Origin: Verrucomicrobiota bacterium
GTDB taxonomy: Bacteria; Verrucomicrobiota; Verrucomicrobiia; Opitutales; Opitutaceae
Assembly (NCBI GenBank): GCA_023428905.1
Contig: JAEYWP010000014.1
Span: 1 to 64,000, forward strand
Reading direction: 5' to 3'
Length of the DNA: 64,000 nt
Below the pieces are notes generated by a model. That model did not search any database, was not told the DNA's origin, and worked only from the letters and a program-made list of their open reading frames with translations. Positions 1 to 8,362 of the stretch are shown here, piece by piece (positions within the stretch are counted from its first letter, which is position 1; the number at the start of each line of letters is the position of its first letter). The translations under genes were made by a program, and so were the position numbers.

Positions 1-37
1 CCCACCCCCAGCTGAGCACACTGTTATGATCGCAATC

Positions 38-80
38 GTCACCATTGCTAAAGCGAAATGGTGACCATTGCGCTTTAGCA
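38..80. repeat. Interleaved inverted repeats
   Basis: Two perfect inverted repeats are interleaved here. GTCACCATT (38-46) pairs with AATGGTGAC (57-65). TGCTAAAGCG (46-55) pairs with CGCTTTAGCA (71-80). Because the arms alternate, the two stems cannot form together as simple hairpins; they could be competing hairpins, a pseudoknot or protein-binding sites. No gene is seen in 1-222. The density of repeats resembles the end of a mobile element, but no transposase is present to confirm that. Confidence 0.6.
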
Positions 81-222
81 CTCGTCACAAGCAATCCTTA
101 GCAGGAGGTGCTGGACCGGACGCTTACGTTCAAAGGGTAAAGGTGGATGGACGAGATATGCGGGTTCCTCCGGAGTTCCCGGCAGCCGGAGGATCAAGCC
201 GCGTGGTAGTCGCCGGTGAGGA

Positions 223-546
223 CTAGATGCCGCATGCGCGGCGCAACTCGGGACTGGGCGTGTAGAAGCGCGTGACGGTCACCGGCGTGCGATTCAACCT
301 GGCGATCTCCTTGCGCCACGCGCTGATTGAGCACTCGCCGATGTCCAAGCCGTATTCGCTGTCGGGCTGCGGGAGCAAAGCACCGCAGTAGCCCCGCATG
401 TTGAAGTCGAGCTGTCCGATCTTCGCTTCGTTCAAGTAGAGGTCGTATCGCGGCTTCGTCTCGCAGATGGAGCGCGCGCGCAGGTTTTCGACGAGCTTGA
501 GCTTGAAGACAGGAGACTTGGGAAGGCCGGGAGCGGAAGTGTTCAT
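223..546 (-). CDS. Hypothetical protein, 107 aa
   Basis: I do not recognise this family. The ATG at 546 is chosen because the residues after it look protein-like (charged N-terminus, then YDLYLNEAKIGQLDFNMRGY), whereas the upstream extension is low-complexity. There is no signal peptide or membrane segment. It is the last of four small minus-strand genes (1624 down to 223), 43 bp after the previous one. Its leader and first codons (MNTS) resemble those of the gene at 1042-1377, suggesting a copied translation-start region. Likely an accessory gene. Confidence 0.55.
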   Translation of the reverse strand: MNTSAPGLPKSPVFKLKLVENLRARSICETKPRYDLYLNEAKIGQLDFNMRGYCGALLPQPDSEYGLDIGECSISAWRKEIARLNRTPVTVTRFYTPSPELRRACGI

Positions 547-559
547 GGCGGAAGATAGG
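535..559. repeat. Duplicated translation-start region, copy 1
   Basis: Positions 535-559 and 1366-1390 carry nearly the same 25 bases. They share GTTCATG, then two mismatches within three bases, then GAAGATAGG. On the minus strand this covers the leader and first codons (MNTS) of two otherwise different small genes. A copied leader could be a shared regulatory site. Confidence 0.6.
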
Positions 560-589
560 CAAACGCCCCGCGGCGCACGGGGCGGCAGT

Positions 590-958
590 TCAATCCCCGG
601 CTGGCTGGAATGGTTGAAGGGCATCACCGAACAGAGCGAGCAGCTTGCTACTGGGGAGCTTGATATCGGCGTCCAGAACGTCGCCCTCGGTGTCGTAGTG
701 CTGGCCCGCCACCTCGAACCCGTCGTCAGGATTCCCATACTCCTCGAAGACGGACGCAGCGTCAGCCGTGCCCGTCAGCACCTGTGCCGCCGGATTGAGC
801 GCGACCGCGGTTTTGGCAGCCACGTCGAGCAGGTTCTTGCCGCTCCCCTCGTCGTCGTAGAGGAAGCCCACCTTGGTTGGGGTCTGGCCGAGCTGGTGGA
901 GAACGATCCAACTGCAGTCGTTGTCGGTGATATGGAGAAGCCGAATGACGGGTTTCAT
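590..958 (-). CDS. Hypothetical protein, 122 aa
   Basis: Unrecognised small soluble protein starting at the ATG at 958 (MKPVIRLLHITDNDCSW). It is acidic in its second half (EEYGNPDDGFEVAGQHYDTE). No motif, signal peptide or membrane helix is seen. It lies between two other short minus-strand genes (83 bp after the one upstream, 43 bp before the one downstream), so they are probably co-transcribed. A plus-strand reading frame over the same bases looks like a compositional shadow. Function unknown. Confidence 0.5.
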   Translation of the reverse strand: MKPVIRLLHITDNDCSWIVLHQLGQTPTKVGFLYDDEGSGKNLLDVAAKTAVALNPAAQVLTGTADAASVFEEYGNPDDGFEVAGQHYDTEGDVLDADIKLPSSKLLALFGDALQPFQPAGD

Positions 959-1041
959 GGTTGGAGAGAAAAGTGGTTGAGAGAGCGCAAACCGAAAAAG
1001 GGGCGGGAGCGGCTGCCGCGGCCAGTGCTGCAGGAATGGCC

Positions 1042-1377
1042 TCACGGCACGTTCTGGCGGTTGGGATGATCCTGGGCCCGGACGAGAGACGAGCGGTCAA
1101 CCTCAACAAAGCGGTGCGACACGGCGTTGAGACGCACGGCGCCGATGAACACTCCGTCGGTCAGTCCGACCGCGAGAAGGTGCCGCTCCTCAGTGCGGCC
1201 CATCAGCTCCCCGTGCATGAAGCTCACCCGGGCGATCACCCCCTGCCCCGCATCGATGCACCGGTTGAGATACTCGACATGCAGCCGCGTTGCTTGAGGC
1301 GCAGTCGCGATGAGCGCCACAAGGTCGCGCTCAAGATTGGTAGCGGAAAGGGTCTCAGCGGGAGTGGATGTGTTCAT
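1042..1377 (-). CDS. Hypothetical protein, 111 aa
   Basis: Unrecognised protein beginning MNTSTPAETLSATNLERDLV. The N-terminal half looks helical, followed by a mixed region with GRTEERHLLAVGLTDGVFIG. It has no membrane segment. It follows the gene at 1403-1624 by 25 bp and shares a near-identical start region with the gene at 223-546, although the proteins diverge after the first four residues. The block looks like accessory DNA of plasmid or integrative-element type, but no function can be assigned. Confidence 0.5.
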   Translation of the reverse strand: MNTSTPAETLSATNLERDLVALIATAPQATRLHVEYLNRCIDAGQGVIARVSFMHGELMGRTEERHLLAVGLTDGVFIGAVRLNAVSHRFVEVDRSSLVRAQDHPNRQNVP

Positions 1378-1390
1378 GCCAGAAGATAGG
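1366..1390. repeat. Duplicated translation-start region, copy 2
   Basis: Second copy of the roughly 25-base start-region repeat seen at 535-559. It is placed identically over the start codon of the 111-residue hypothetical gene. Confidence 0.6.
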
Positions 1391-1402
1391 AATTTGGCCT
1401 GC

Positions 1403-1624
1403 TCAGTTCGTCCCCGTGTGCACTGCGATCAGAGCGAGGGCCTCCTTCTCCGTCAGCAGGCCGTCGTGGACAGCCTTCGGTCCAAGGGGAGTGCCACGGG
1501 AGACGATGCACCCCTCAGCTTCCTCCTTCTCACAATGCTCCCAGACCGGGGCCAGAGTGACGTCACAGACAGGAACCCGCGCACCCCACGGAAGGACGCG
1601 AGTTTGGCGCTTGGCATACACCAT
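1403..1624 (-). CDS. Hypothetical protein, 73 aa
   Basis: Short unrecognised protein, taken from the ATG at 1624 (MVYAKRQTRVLPWGARVP). It contains two cysteines (VCDVTL, EHCEKEE) and a C-terminal helix (LTEKEALALIAVH). An upstream start at 1663 would add 13 low-complexity residues and is less likely. It is the first gene of the four-gene minus-strand block, and the only candidate promoter DNA is the non-coding stretch 1625-1872. Confidence 0.42.
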   Translation of the reverse strand: MVYAKRQTRVLPWGARVPVCDVTLAPVWEHCEKEEAEGCIVSRGTPLGPKAVHDGLLTEKEALALIAVHTGTN

Positions 1625-1706
1625 TGGTAAAGTGCGCTGAGGTTGTCGCGGGGTGGACCGCACAAGGTGTCGCTTTTCGGCCGGGGGGAGGCATGGATCG
1701 ACGCGC

Positions 1707-1727
1707 GGTGGACATCACGAGATGTCA
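1707..1727 (+). repeat. Island-flanking 21-bp repeat, left copy
   Basis: GGTGGACATCACGAGATGTCA includes the imperfectly conserved palindrome GACATC-ACGA-GATGTC (perfect in this copy). The same 21 bp with two substitutions occurs in the same orientation at 14393-14413, and an 18-bp core recurs at 14423-14440. The surrounding 1625-1872 stretch has no convincing gene. The repeats bracket about 12.7 kb of accessory genes and may be attachment sites or remnants of insertion-sequence ends. Confidence 0.65.
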
Positions 1728-1872
1728 TTCATTGCGAAACGAACCTAAGTGCTGTCGCCGTTTACAATGGCGAGCTTGGAGCGCGGATTCGCAAAACACG
1801 ACAAGTGTTTCGGCCGGGGGCGGCGCGAAAAAAAAGACAGGACTTCTGAACCGTTTCCCGGGATGCCTAGGC

Positions 1873-2193
1873 CTATTCCCTGGACTGCCGAACGTACGCC
1901 ATCGCCTCCGCGCCCCGCCCTTTCTTGATCAAGTCAAGAGCTGTGCGGGGCGGATCCCCAATGAAGGGAACCAAGAAGCGATTAAGCACGAGCGCGGTGT
2001 CGTGCGTTCGAAGCGTTCGCAGAATCCGCTTCACGTCGGGATGAACCTTCATATCCGCAGTGAACTGCCAACGGGGGTAGTGGCTGCGACCACGGCGGTC
2101 GACCCAATAGACAAGGGTGAATCGTTCGCGCCGCCGCCGTAGCTCCGAGGCAGGCACACCACCCAGTTGTGCCCTAAGCTCATCTGCTGTCAT
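1873..2193 (-). CDS. MbcA/ParS-like small antitoxin-type protein
   Basis: A 106-residue protein that I tentatively relate to the toxin-binding domain of Xre/MbcA/ParS antitoxins. It contains a PRWQF motif (about 40-45), then HPDVKRILRTL, then a closing segment FIGDPPRTALDLIKKGRG followed by AMAYVRQ. This order of 'W-Q-F', 'V..vL..L' and 'tPl.lL..G' is how I remember that domain. No RES or other toxin gene is adjacent; only a 43-codon reading frame precedes it. It could be an orphan antitoxin, or the partner of the short upstream gene. Confidence 0.5.
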   Translation of the reverse strand: MTADELRAQLGGVPASELRRRRERFTLVYWVDRRGRSHYPRWQFTADMKVHPDVKRILRTLRTHDTALVLNRFLVPFIGDPPRTALDLIKKGRGAEAMAYVRQSRE

Positions 2194-2208
2194 CGCGCCA
2201 CCTCGCGC

Positions 2209-2340
2209 TCATCGAAGTGCTCTCAAGTGCTTGGCAAACCGCTCCTGATTGTCCGCCTCGAAGCGCGGCTCGACGAAGAGCTCCTTCACTCCACCTGCTG
2301 TTTTTAAGACCTTTTGAGGTGCTGCTGATGTGCCTTTCAC
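2209..2340 (-). CDS. Possible 43-aa protein upstream of the antitoxin-like gene
   Basis: An open frame from a GTG at 2340 to a TGA at 2209-2211 encodes 43 residues ending VKELFVEPRFEADNQERF then AKHLRALR. The C-terminal half has ordinary protein composition, and the frame stops 15 bp before the ATG of the antitoxin-like gene, as expected for a small operon. GAGG lies upstream of the GTG. It may be a genuine short gene or the tail of a decayed larger gene; an in-frame TAA precedes the GTG by 8 codons. Confidence 0.3.
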   Translation of the reverse strand: MKGTSAAPQKVLKTAGGVKELFVEPRFEADNQERFAKHLRALR

Positions 2341-2439
2341 GTCCCGAGCCTCATCCGAGGCCGATTATTTGTGCAACGCTCCGTTGGACGTCGCTTTCGC
2401 ACTAACGCTTGGTCCCGACGGCAATGAAGCAGCTCGCCC

Positions 2440-3255
2440 TTATTCTCCCTCGCTCTTCAGCGATTCGATGAACGCCGCTGACCTTCGGTCGGGTCGCCAC
2501 CTCGCGGGGCCGAACCGCAGAACGCCAAGTCGAGCGGCGACGTAGAACGAGAGCGCCCGGCGCACATGGACTACGAGTTTTCTGTCATGCGCGGCGAAGT
2601 CCGCTGCCAAGCCCTTCTGGGCAGTTTCAGCCAGGTGGGCCGAGGGCCTAAAAGACAGTGTGATGAACTCTTCCCAATCTTGGTCGGAGCCGCGTCGCAG
2701 TGCCTCCTTGGGAAGAACTTCCGCGGCCTCGATTCGGCCGAGCACCAGGTCGCACCACTTCTCGGTGCTGTGATCGTACACCCTCACATGCCAGCGCTCT
2801 CCGTCATCAACAAAGGTATGCGGAGATATTTCGCGCAGCACCCTGTCGCTGCCGCTCATTGAACGGTACTTCACACTGCAACGGAGGTTGCTTCGAATCG
2901 CCTGCACGAGCACACGCACCGCATCAACCTCCCACGCACGTTCCAGCCGCGGCACAGACTCGGTCGGAGCCCAGGTTCGCAACGCCGAAGTCAGGTCCAC
3001 CTCGTAGTAGCGAGGCGCGAATGTGGGCGTCGGCACGTACCGCTTTCTTCGGGCGTCATAGCGCAATTGGCGGGAGTGAAGCTTCCGGTATGCGGCGAAG
3101 TCGAGCGCTGCACGTTGAGGCGAGATTTCGAATCGCTCCTGGAGATGAAAACGCGCCGCTTCACCAGACCAGAAGAGCACTTCCTCGATGAACGCCAGCC
3201 GGCGCCGAAGGGCGAGCGGGACCCGAGGTTCTTTGGACTTACGCGTTGAAGGCAT
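2440..3255 (-). CDS. WYL-domain transcriptional regulator (CapW/BrxR-like)
   Basis: A 271-residue regulator starting at the ATG at 3255 (MPSTRKSKEP), the second in-frame ATG, which reduces the overlap with jetD to 17 bp. Residues about 10-75 fit a winged helix (FHLQERFEISPQRAALDFAA). Residues about 115-190 fit a WYL domain (YRSMSGSDRVLREISPHTF then WHVRVYDHS). The rest fits the C-terminal WCX extension. CapW/BrxR-type WYL regulators are known to control anti-phage operons. Here the gene is the last in the Wadjet operon, so autoregulation of the whole operon is likely. The candidate operator is at 9823-9835. Confidence 0.78.
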   Translation of the reverse strand: MPSTRKSKEPRVPLALRRRLAFIEEVLFWSGEAARFHLQERFEISPQRAALDFAAYRKLHSRQLRYDARRKRYVPTPTFAPRYYEVDLTSALRTWAPTESVPRLERAWEVDAVRVLVQAIRSNLRCSVKYRSMSGSDRVLREISPHTFVDDGERWHVRVYDHSTEKWCDLVLGRIEAAEVLPKEALRRGSDQDWEEFITLSFRPSAHLAETAQKGLAADFAAHDRKLVVHVRRALSFYVAARLGVLRFGPARWRPDRRSAAFIESLKSEGE

Positions 3256-4408
3256 CAGCAATCCTTTTAATGGCAAAGGCCGTAGGGATCCGTTCTTGCT
3301 CAAGTCGGCGGCGTGGGGTTTTCGATGCCACCGTGCGATAACACCGCCACTCCGCCGGTGTCAGCAGCGGCTCCTCAACCGTCGGGGTCGAATCCGTCCT
3401 GTCTTCCACCTCGGCGGCCGGGAACTGCGCAAGCGTTGCTTCATCCATGAGGACGGAACGAGCGTGGGGCAGGTGCCGCCGGAGCCAGCCAAGAATGGTG
3501 ACGCCCATCGTGTCCACATCGCCCCAATACACAACCCTCTCGCCTTTCCGGAGCCACGGCGCTTCGCCGATCCGATGCACCCCATTGCCCATCCCCAGGA
3601 TCACGACTGTTCCTGCAATCAACGGGAGCGAGTGAAATGTCGTCTCGTTCTCCACGACCAATACCCGCGGCACTTCGCTGAACGGCAGCGCGTTGAAGAC
3701 ACTCACCGGCACAAGAAAATCCGGCAGGGAGAGCTTCGTCATTTCGTACAGGGCGGGATCCAGCTGCCGAACACGCACGAGCGGTTCCTTGTCCTTAAGG
3801 AAGAATCTCGCGTGGAAGTTGTCCGCGAGCGGATCGTGGTCATCGGGTAAAAGATGGACGAGCATCGCACTGAGCACGCTTTGATGCTCCTCGATGAACT
3901 TTGTGTGCACCGCGACGGGGATTTCGCGGACGAAACAGGCCGGACGCGGGTGAGCGATAAACCACTCGCACACTTCCACCAGCTTTGGCCACGCGTCCAG
4001 GTGCTCCACCGAGCGCGAGATGTTGCACTCCATCCATTTCACGAGCGCAGGAATCCTCGCGCGCGTCAGCGCAACGTTGCGCTTGAACTGCGAGGCTTCA
4101 CCCAGCTTTCCCAGGTACCGCAAGTAGTCCTCCTCCGTCCGAAACGACACCTCGCTTGGCAGGTTTTGCGGCCCGTGGCGCCGCGTAGGCGTTTCGGTCA
4201 ACACCACCTCGTACCCGTAGCCAAGATGCTTGCTGGATCCACCGACAAGTTCCCGAACGGAGTCGATCAATTCCGGAAGGCTGGCCGTTGTGCTCAGGCG
4301 GCCAAACGGGACCCAAAGCGGGAAGAATTCCCCCGCAATGATATGCGTCTTTAGGTACTCGCGGTATTTGTTTTCCGCGAACTGGCGAATCTGCTGCTGC
4401 GTGCGCAT
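3239..4408 (-). CDS. jetD: Wadjet nuclease subunit JetD
   Basis: A 389-residue protein with the N-terminal DUF3322-type and C-terminal DUF2220/Toprim-type regions of JetD. Toprim residues are visible: the glutamate in VVENETT (251-257), the acidic pair in WGDVDTMG (295-302) and a further acidic site LMDE (320-323). In characterised Wadjet systems JetD is the topoisomerase-VI-like nuclease that cleaves plasmid DNA once the JetABC motor has finished loop extrusion. Its ATG shares one base with the jetC stop, implying coupled translation. All expected catalytic acids are present, so the system looks intact. Confidence 0.92.
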   Translation of the reverse strand: MRTQQQIRQFAENKYREYLKTHIIAGEFFPLWVPFGRLSTTASLPELIDSVRELVGGSSKHLGYGYEVVLTETPTRRHGPQNLPSEVSFRTEEDYLRYLGKLGEASQFKRNVALTRARIPALVKWMECNISRSVEHLDAWPKLVEVCEWFIAHPRPACFVREIPVAVHTKFIEEHQSVLSAMLVHLLPDDHDPLADNFHARFFLKDKEPLVRVRQLDPALYEMTKLSLPDFLVPVSVFNALPFSEVPRVLVVENETTFHSLPLIAGTVVILGMGNGVHRIGEAPWLRKGERVVYWGDVDTMGVTILGWLRRHLPHARSVLMDEATLAQFPAAEVEDRTDSTPTVEEPLLTPAEWRCYRTVASKTPRRRLEQERIPTAFAIKRIADAFNA

Positions 4409-7400
4409 CAGGAGGCGGCCAGCTGCTCGCGACGCGCCGCAGCGATTTGCTCCAAGGTTGCGCTGATCAGTTGAGAGTCATTCCAGTTGGGATTACTCGT
4501 GAGGTGGTAGCTGCTCACAAAGCCATCCACGACGCGCGCTTGTGCCGAGAAGGGACACACGAGCAGCAGCTGGAGTTTGAACTTCTTGAATAACTTCAGG
4601 GCGAACACCGAGTTGGTCTCGTCGGTCTTTCCGAAGATTTCGTCGATCATCACGAAACGGAAACTGCGAACGTCCGAATGCTCTCGCAGCAGTCCAAACT
4701 GGTACGCGACGGATGCCGCCATGACCGTGAACGCCAGCTTCACCTTCTGCCCGCCGGACTTGCTGTCGGTGCTGGAGTGCGGGAAGACCTGCTCCGGCAG
4801 ATCACACGTCACCTCGTCAGCACGGAAGTCCAGCCAGTTACGCGTATCCACGACGAACCGGCGCCACTTCTCATCACTCCTCAGGCGGGTGAGAAGGGCA
4901 CGAATCTTTTCAAAAGCCTTGTTGATCGTTTCTTCGCTGGGGTCGGTTGCGCCAATCAGGCAGTCCTTGAGATCGCGCTGAAATTGGATGACACCGGAGG
5001 CGCGGGTCGGTGTAGCCGCGATGCGGATATAGGTTCCGCCGCCCTCGCGTCGGTTGTACTCGATTTCCTTCAGCGAGGCATTCAGCCCCTTCAGGACGTG
5101 TTTGTACTCATCCACACTCTCCCGAAGCTTCTGATCGAGCAGCGCGATGTTCTTCTGAATGCTGTCGTTCATCAGCTGAACGAAGCGGGCGCGAGCCTCC
5201 GGCAGGCGCTCCTTCTCCAGGTGCAGCATGAGGGTTAAGAAATCCCCCACCCGGTCCACGCGGGACGCAAGATCGCTTTGGAGGTTTGGAAACCGAATCA
5301 GGAATGCCTTCATCACATCACCCAGCTCCTCTTGAGCCGTCCTGATGGCACTGTCTTTTTTCGAGAGATCGTTGGTGATGCCCGTGAGGATCTCCACCTC
5401 GACCGCGTCTGCGACATCGTGGGTCACAGAAGGATGTCTCTTCACGTACTGGCGCAGCCGACTGCCAAACAAGTCCTGATCGAAGTTCTCCGGAAGGCCC
5501 CCTAACAGTTCCGCCCTGCTATCAATTACCTTCTGCACCTTTTTCTGCTCTTGCTCCAACCCGCTCTTCCTGACCTGAAGCGCTGTGAGAGCCGTTAACG
5601 CGTCGTCCACATCTTTCACCGCCTGATTTCGAAGCGCGGTGTGTTTGGCCAGGGGAGAATCTTCTCGAAGGATCTGAGACCTCGCAGTCTTAACCTTGTC
5701 GAGTTCCTCGCCCGCGCGTTGCAGTGAAATGGCTTCGTAGGACTCGATCCTCAACAAGTCGCCAAGCTGCTCCACCACGCGCTCCGCCCCCTTCACTTGC
5801 TCCTCGATCTTCGAAGCTGCGGTTTCCGCCTTTTCAGCTTCTTCGGTGAGCTTCCTCGCGCGCGAAGACAGCGTCTGTACCAGCTCCTGGTTGTCCCAAC
5901 CCAAGACAAAATTCTCAGGGTCGATTGTCTTGCGGCGGTCGTCTTTCGTGCCCCGATTTCCGCTGCGATGAAGGTGGTTCTTCGTGATGGCGTAGTCTTC
6001 CGAGCTGAACTCAGCCTCCGTGGCGCAGCACTTGTGTGGAAACCGGCGCCTTAGCTCATCAGCGACGCTCCCGCGCAGTGGATGATCGGGACGAATGTGC
6101 AGGAGCCCGAAGATGCGCCCCTGATCGCTGCCTTTGACCTCTGCAACAGCAGGTGCCGTCATCGGTACTCGGTTAAAATCGAGTTTTCCGTTGAGCCGAT
6201 TGCGGTTCAGATACCGCATCACGTCCTTGAAATAGCGATCTTCGATAAGCATCGAGCGCCCGAACCCGCCCAGCAGAAGCTCAAGGGATTCCCGCCACTC
6301 TGCGTGTTCTTTCCTGACTTCGATCAACTCACCGGCGAACGGCAGACTCGAAGCTGGGATGTTCGTTTCTCTGCTAATCGCATCCCGCATCGCGGCCGCT
6401 TCACCCCGAACGCGGGAGCGGGTGTTTTCGATTTGCTTGATCTGCTCCAGTTTCGCCTTCGCTTCCTCCCTAAGCTGTTTCGCTTCGTTCCGGTGCGTCT
6501 GAATCTGCCCGATTGCGTCTGCGTACGCGCCTTTGGCGGCTTTGCGCTTGGACTCGATCCGATTGCGCATGGCGTTGAACTGAGCCTCCGTGGAAACGGT
6601 CTCGTAGAGGCCACATGCCTTCAGCTTCTTGTCGTACTCAAAGCGTGCCGCTTTCTTTGTGTTGATCTCTCGATTCAGATCCGACTCTTGGCGGGCAAGC
6701 TCGTTCAGTTGTGCCGCCTCAGGCATGCCGGCGAGTGCTGCGATCGCCTGATCACGACGTGCCTCTGCCTTCGCCCGAGCATCCATAAGAACCGACGCCT
6801 GCACATCCACCTGCTTCACGGCGCCTTCGATTTCTGCGATCCGAGCCGTCGCTTGCTTCGTGAAGATGTGCGCCAGGTGAGATTTGTAGTTATCGCGTAG
6901 GTACTGAATCTCGTCCTTGGCTGCTTTCGCTGCTTCGAGCTTTTGGTGCGCCACGTTTACCGGCTTGAGCATCTCAATTTGAAGCTCTGCCGTTTCGATG
7001 TCGTGCTTGCACCGCTCAAGATCGTTGAGGTGCTGATCAGCGGCAGCGATCAGGTCATCCGCCTTTTCGAAACGAACAAGCATGTGGCGGCGGATAAAAT
7101 CGGCGATTTCTCCCGTCTCCTTGATCGCGACAACCGTATTGATCAGGTTCAGCGCATCCGGGTACTTGAGGTGCATTCGCTTGCAGAACGTCTCCGCGTA
7201 CGACGGGAAGCTCGTGAATACGTCCATCTCTCTCGCCTTGAGCGTTCGCTCGATCTTTCGCGGGTCTCCAAGGTCTTTGAAGTCCTGAACTATGGAGCAG
7301 TCTTTGTTGGCCACGACGTAAACGGCCTCCGGCTTCTCTCCGGTCATCCAGAGCACCTGGGCGATGCTGACCCATTCACGCGCCGCCTTGTTCTCAAACA

Positions 7401-7776
7401 CGGCGAGGAGGACGGAAGGGGTTCCGAGTTCGGGTCGCAGCTTCTTTGGCTCCACCACATCGGAGTCACCCGCAAGGCCTTCGGCCCAGACGCCTTGGAT
7501 GTAGGTTCTCTCACTGCGCTCCGTTTTTTTCGCGGCGCCGGACGCCATGTTGTAGTTTCGCCCGGAGGTGCGCGGTACCAGCAACGTCAAGAGGCCGTCC
7601 ACCAGGGTCGATTTGCCGCTCCCGTTGGGTCCGGTGAGTAGTGCCGTCTTTCCATCCAAGCGGAGGACGTGGACCTTCTGATGAAAGGTCCCCCAGTTGA
7701 AAACTTCGAATCGGAGTAGGCGGAACCCTGAGTCCTCCGCATTCTCACAAAAATCAATCAGCTGGTTGGTCTCCAT
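4408..7776 (-). CDS. jetC: Wadjet SMC-like ATPase JetC
   Basis: An 1122-residue SMC/MukB-like ATPase. Walker A is GPNGSGKST (49-57). Long coiled-coil arms flank a hinge near the middle. The ABC signature is KSGGQKVKLAFT (about 1006-1017) and Walker B is FVMIDE (1041-1046). With kleisin JetA and kite JetB it forms the loop-extruding complex that recognises small circular DNA by size and positions it for JetD. It starts at an ATG that overlaps jetB by 23 bp. Length and motifs are complete for a type I system. Confidence 0.94.
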   Translation of the reverse strand: METNQLIDFCENAEDSGFRLLRFEVFNWGTFHQKVHVLRLDGKTALLTGPNGSGKSTLVDGLLTLLVPRTSGRNYNMASGAAKKTERSERTYIQGVWAEGLAGDSDVVEPKKLRPELGTPSVLLAVFENKAAREWVSIAQVLWMTGEKPEAVYVVANKDCSIVQDFKDLGDPRKIERTLKAREMDVFTSFPSYAETFCKRMHLKYPDALNLINTVVAIKETGEIADFIRRHMLVRFEKADDLIAAADQHLNDLERCKHDIETAELQIEMLKPVNVAHQKLEAAKAAKDEIQYLRDNYKSHLAHIFTKQATARIAEIEGAVKQVDVQASVLMDARAKAEARRDQAIAALAGMPEAAQLNELARQESDLNREINTKKAARFEYDKKLKACGLYETVSTEAQFNAMRNRIESKRKAAKGAYADAIGQIQTHRNEAKQLREEAKAKLEQIKQIENTRSRVRGEAAAMRDAISRETNIPASSLPFAGELIEVRKEHAEWRESLELLLGGFGRSMLIEDRYFKDVMRYLNRNRLNGKLDFNRVPMTAPAVAEVKGSDQGRIFGLLHIRPDHPLRGSVADELRRRFPHKCCATEAEFSSEDYAITKNHLHRSGNRGTKDDRRKTIDPENFVLGWDNQELVQTLSSRARKLTEEAEKAETAASKIEEQVKGAERVVEQLGDLLRIESYEAISLQRAGEELDKVKTARSQILREDSPLAKHTALRNQAVKDVDDALTALTALQVRKSGLEQEQKKVQKVIDSRAELLGGLPENFDQDLFGSRLRQYVKRHPSVTHDVADAVEVEILTGITNDLSKKDSAIRTAQEELGDVMKAFLIRFPNLQSDLASRVDRVGDFLTLMLHLEKERLPEARARFVQLMNDSIQKNIALLDQKLRESVDEYKHVLKGLNASLKEIEYNRREGGGTYIRIAATPTRASGVIQFQRDLKDCLIGATDPSEETINKAFEKIRALLTRLRSDEKWRRFVVDTRNWLDFRADEVTCDLPEQVFPHSSTDSKSGGQKVKLAFTVMAASVAYQFGLLREHSDVRSFRFVMIDEIFGKTDETNSVFALKLFKKFKLQLLLVCPFSAQARVVDGFVSSYHLTSNPNWNDSQLISATLEQIAAARREQLAAS

Positions 7777-8362
7777 TGTCAGGCTCCTCCGTCCGGGTGG
7801 GTTGTGCCCTCAGGCGTTCTCGAATTTCGCTGATCTTCGCCTCTGGCAGCTTCGCTTTTACGATGCGCAAAATCTGGTAGGTGGTGTCGTTCTCGTCGTT
7901 TTTGATCTCCCGTAGCACCCCCATTGATACGACTTGCCGCACGACTGCCTTAAGGGCTGCGTCACGCTTCACCAGATTGTTTTGGTCCGGCACAAACGCC
8001 GACAACTCGTCAACGAGCCAGCTGAGTGTCACAGTAGGCACCGTCTCGACGGCCCGCGGAGTTCCATCAAACCTCAGCAACTCCTCTCGAAGGAGCAGCA
8101 GCACCACTGTGGCTTCGAACGAAACCGGACGGCGCTTGAAGAGCTGCACCATATTTTCGTGCCCATCCAGGTCGTCCTGCTCCAAGTACGCCCATCCCTC
8201 GGCTCGATCGACGATGAGTGTTTGTCCAAGCTCCCGGAAGAACTCTCTCAGCGGGTCCTCGTTTGCGAGGATCAGCTTCCACGCGACGGGGTCGTCATCG
8301 TAGATTGCCCCTTGGAGCAGCTTCACTTTGACCGGCGCGGTATCAGAATACGGCTTTTCCAT
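7754..8362 (-). CDS. jetB: Wadjet kite subunit JetB
   Basis: A 202-residue DUF4194-type protein, the KITE (tandem winged-helix) partner that binds kleisin JetA in the JetABC complex, like MukE in MukBEF. The family pattern is visible around residues 30-70 (LREFFRELGQTLIVD then EGWAYLEQDD), followed by a region rich in winged-helix-type segments (VTLSWLVDELSAFV). It overlaps jetA by 20 bp and jetC by 23 bp, so the stoichiometric subunits are probably translationally coupled. The C-terminal 20 residues are acidic and probably disordered. Confidence 0.88.
   Translation of the reverse strand: MEKPYSDTAPVKVKLLQGAIYDDDPVAWKLILANEDPLREFFRELGQTLIVDRAEGWAYLEQDDLDGHENMVQLFKRRPVSFEATVVLLLLREELLRFDGTPRAVETVPTVTLSWLVDELSAFVPDQNNLVKRDAALKAVVRQVVSMGVLREIKNDENDTTYQILRIVKAKLPEAKISEIRERLRAQPTRTEEPDNGDQPAD

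Noticed and set aside
467..1069. 200-codon plus-strand frame at the left end
   Set aside because: It overlaps three minus-strand small genes whose residues look more protein-like. Neither strand is certain, but the minus genes form a tidy co-directional set.
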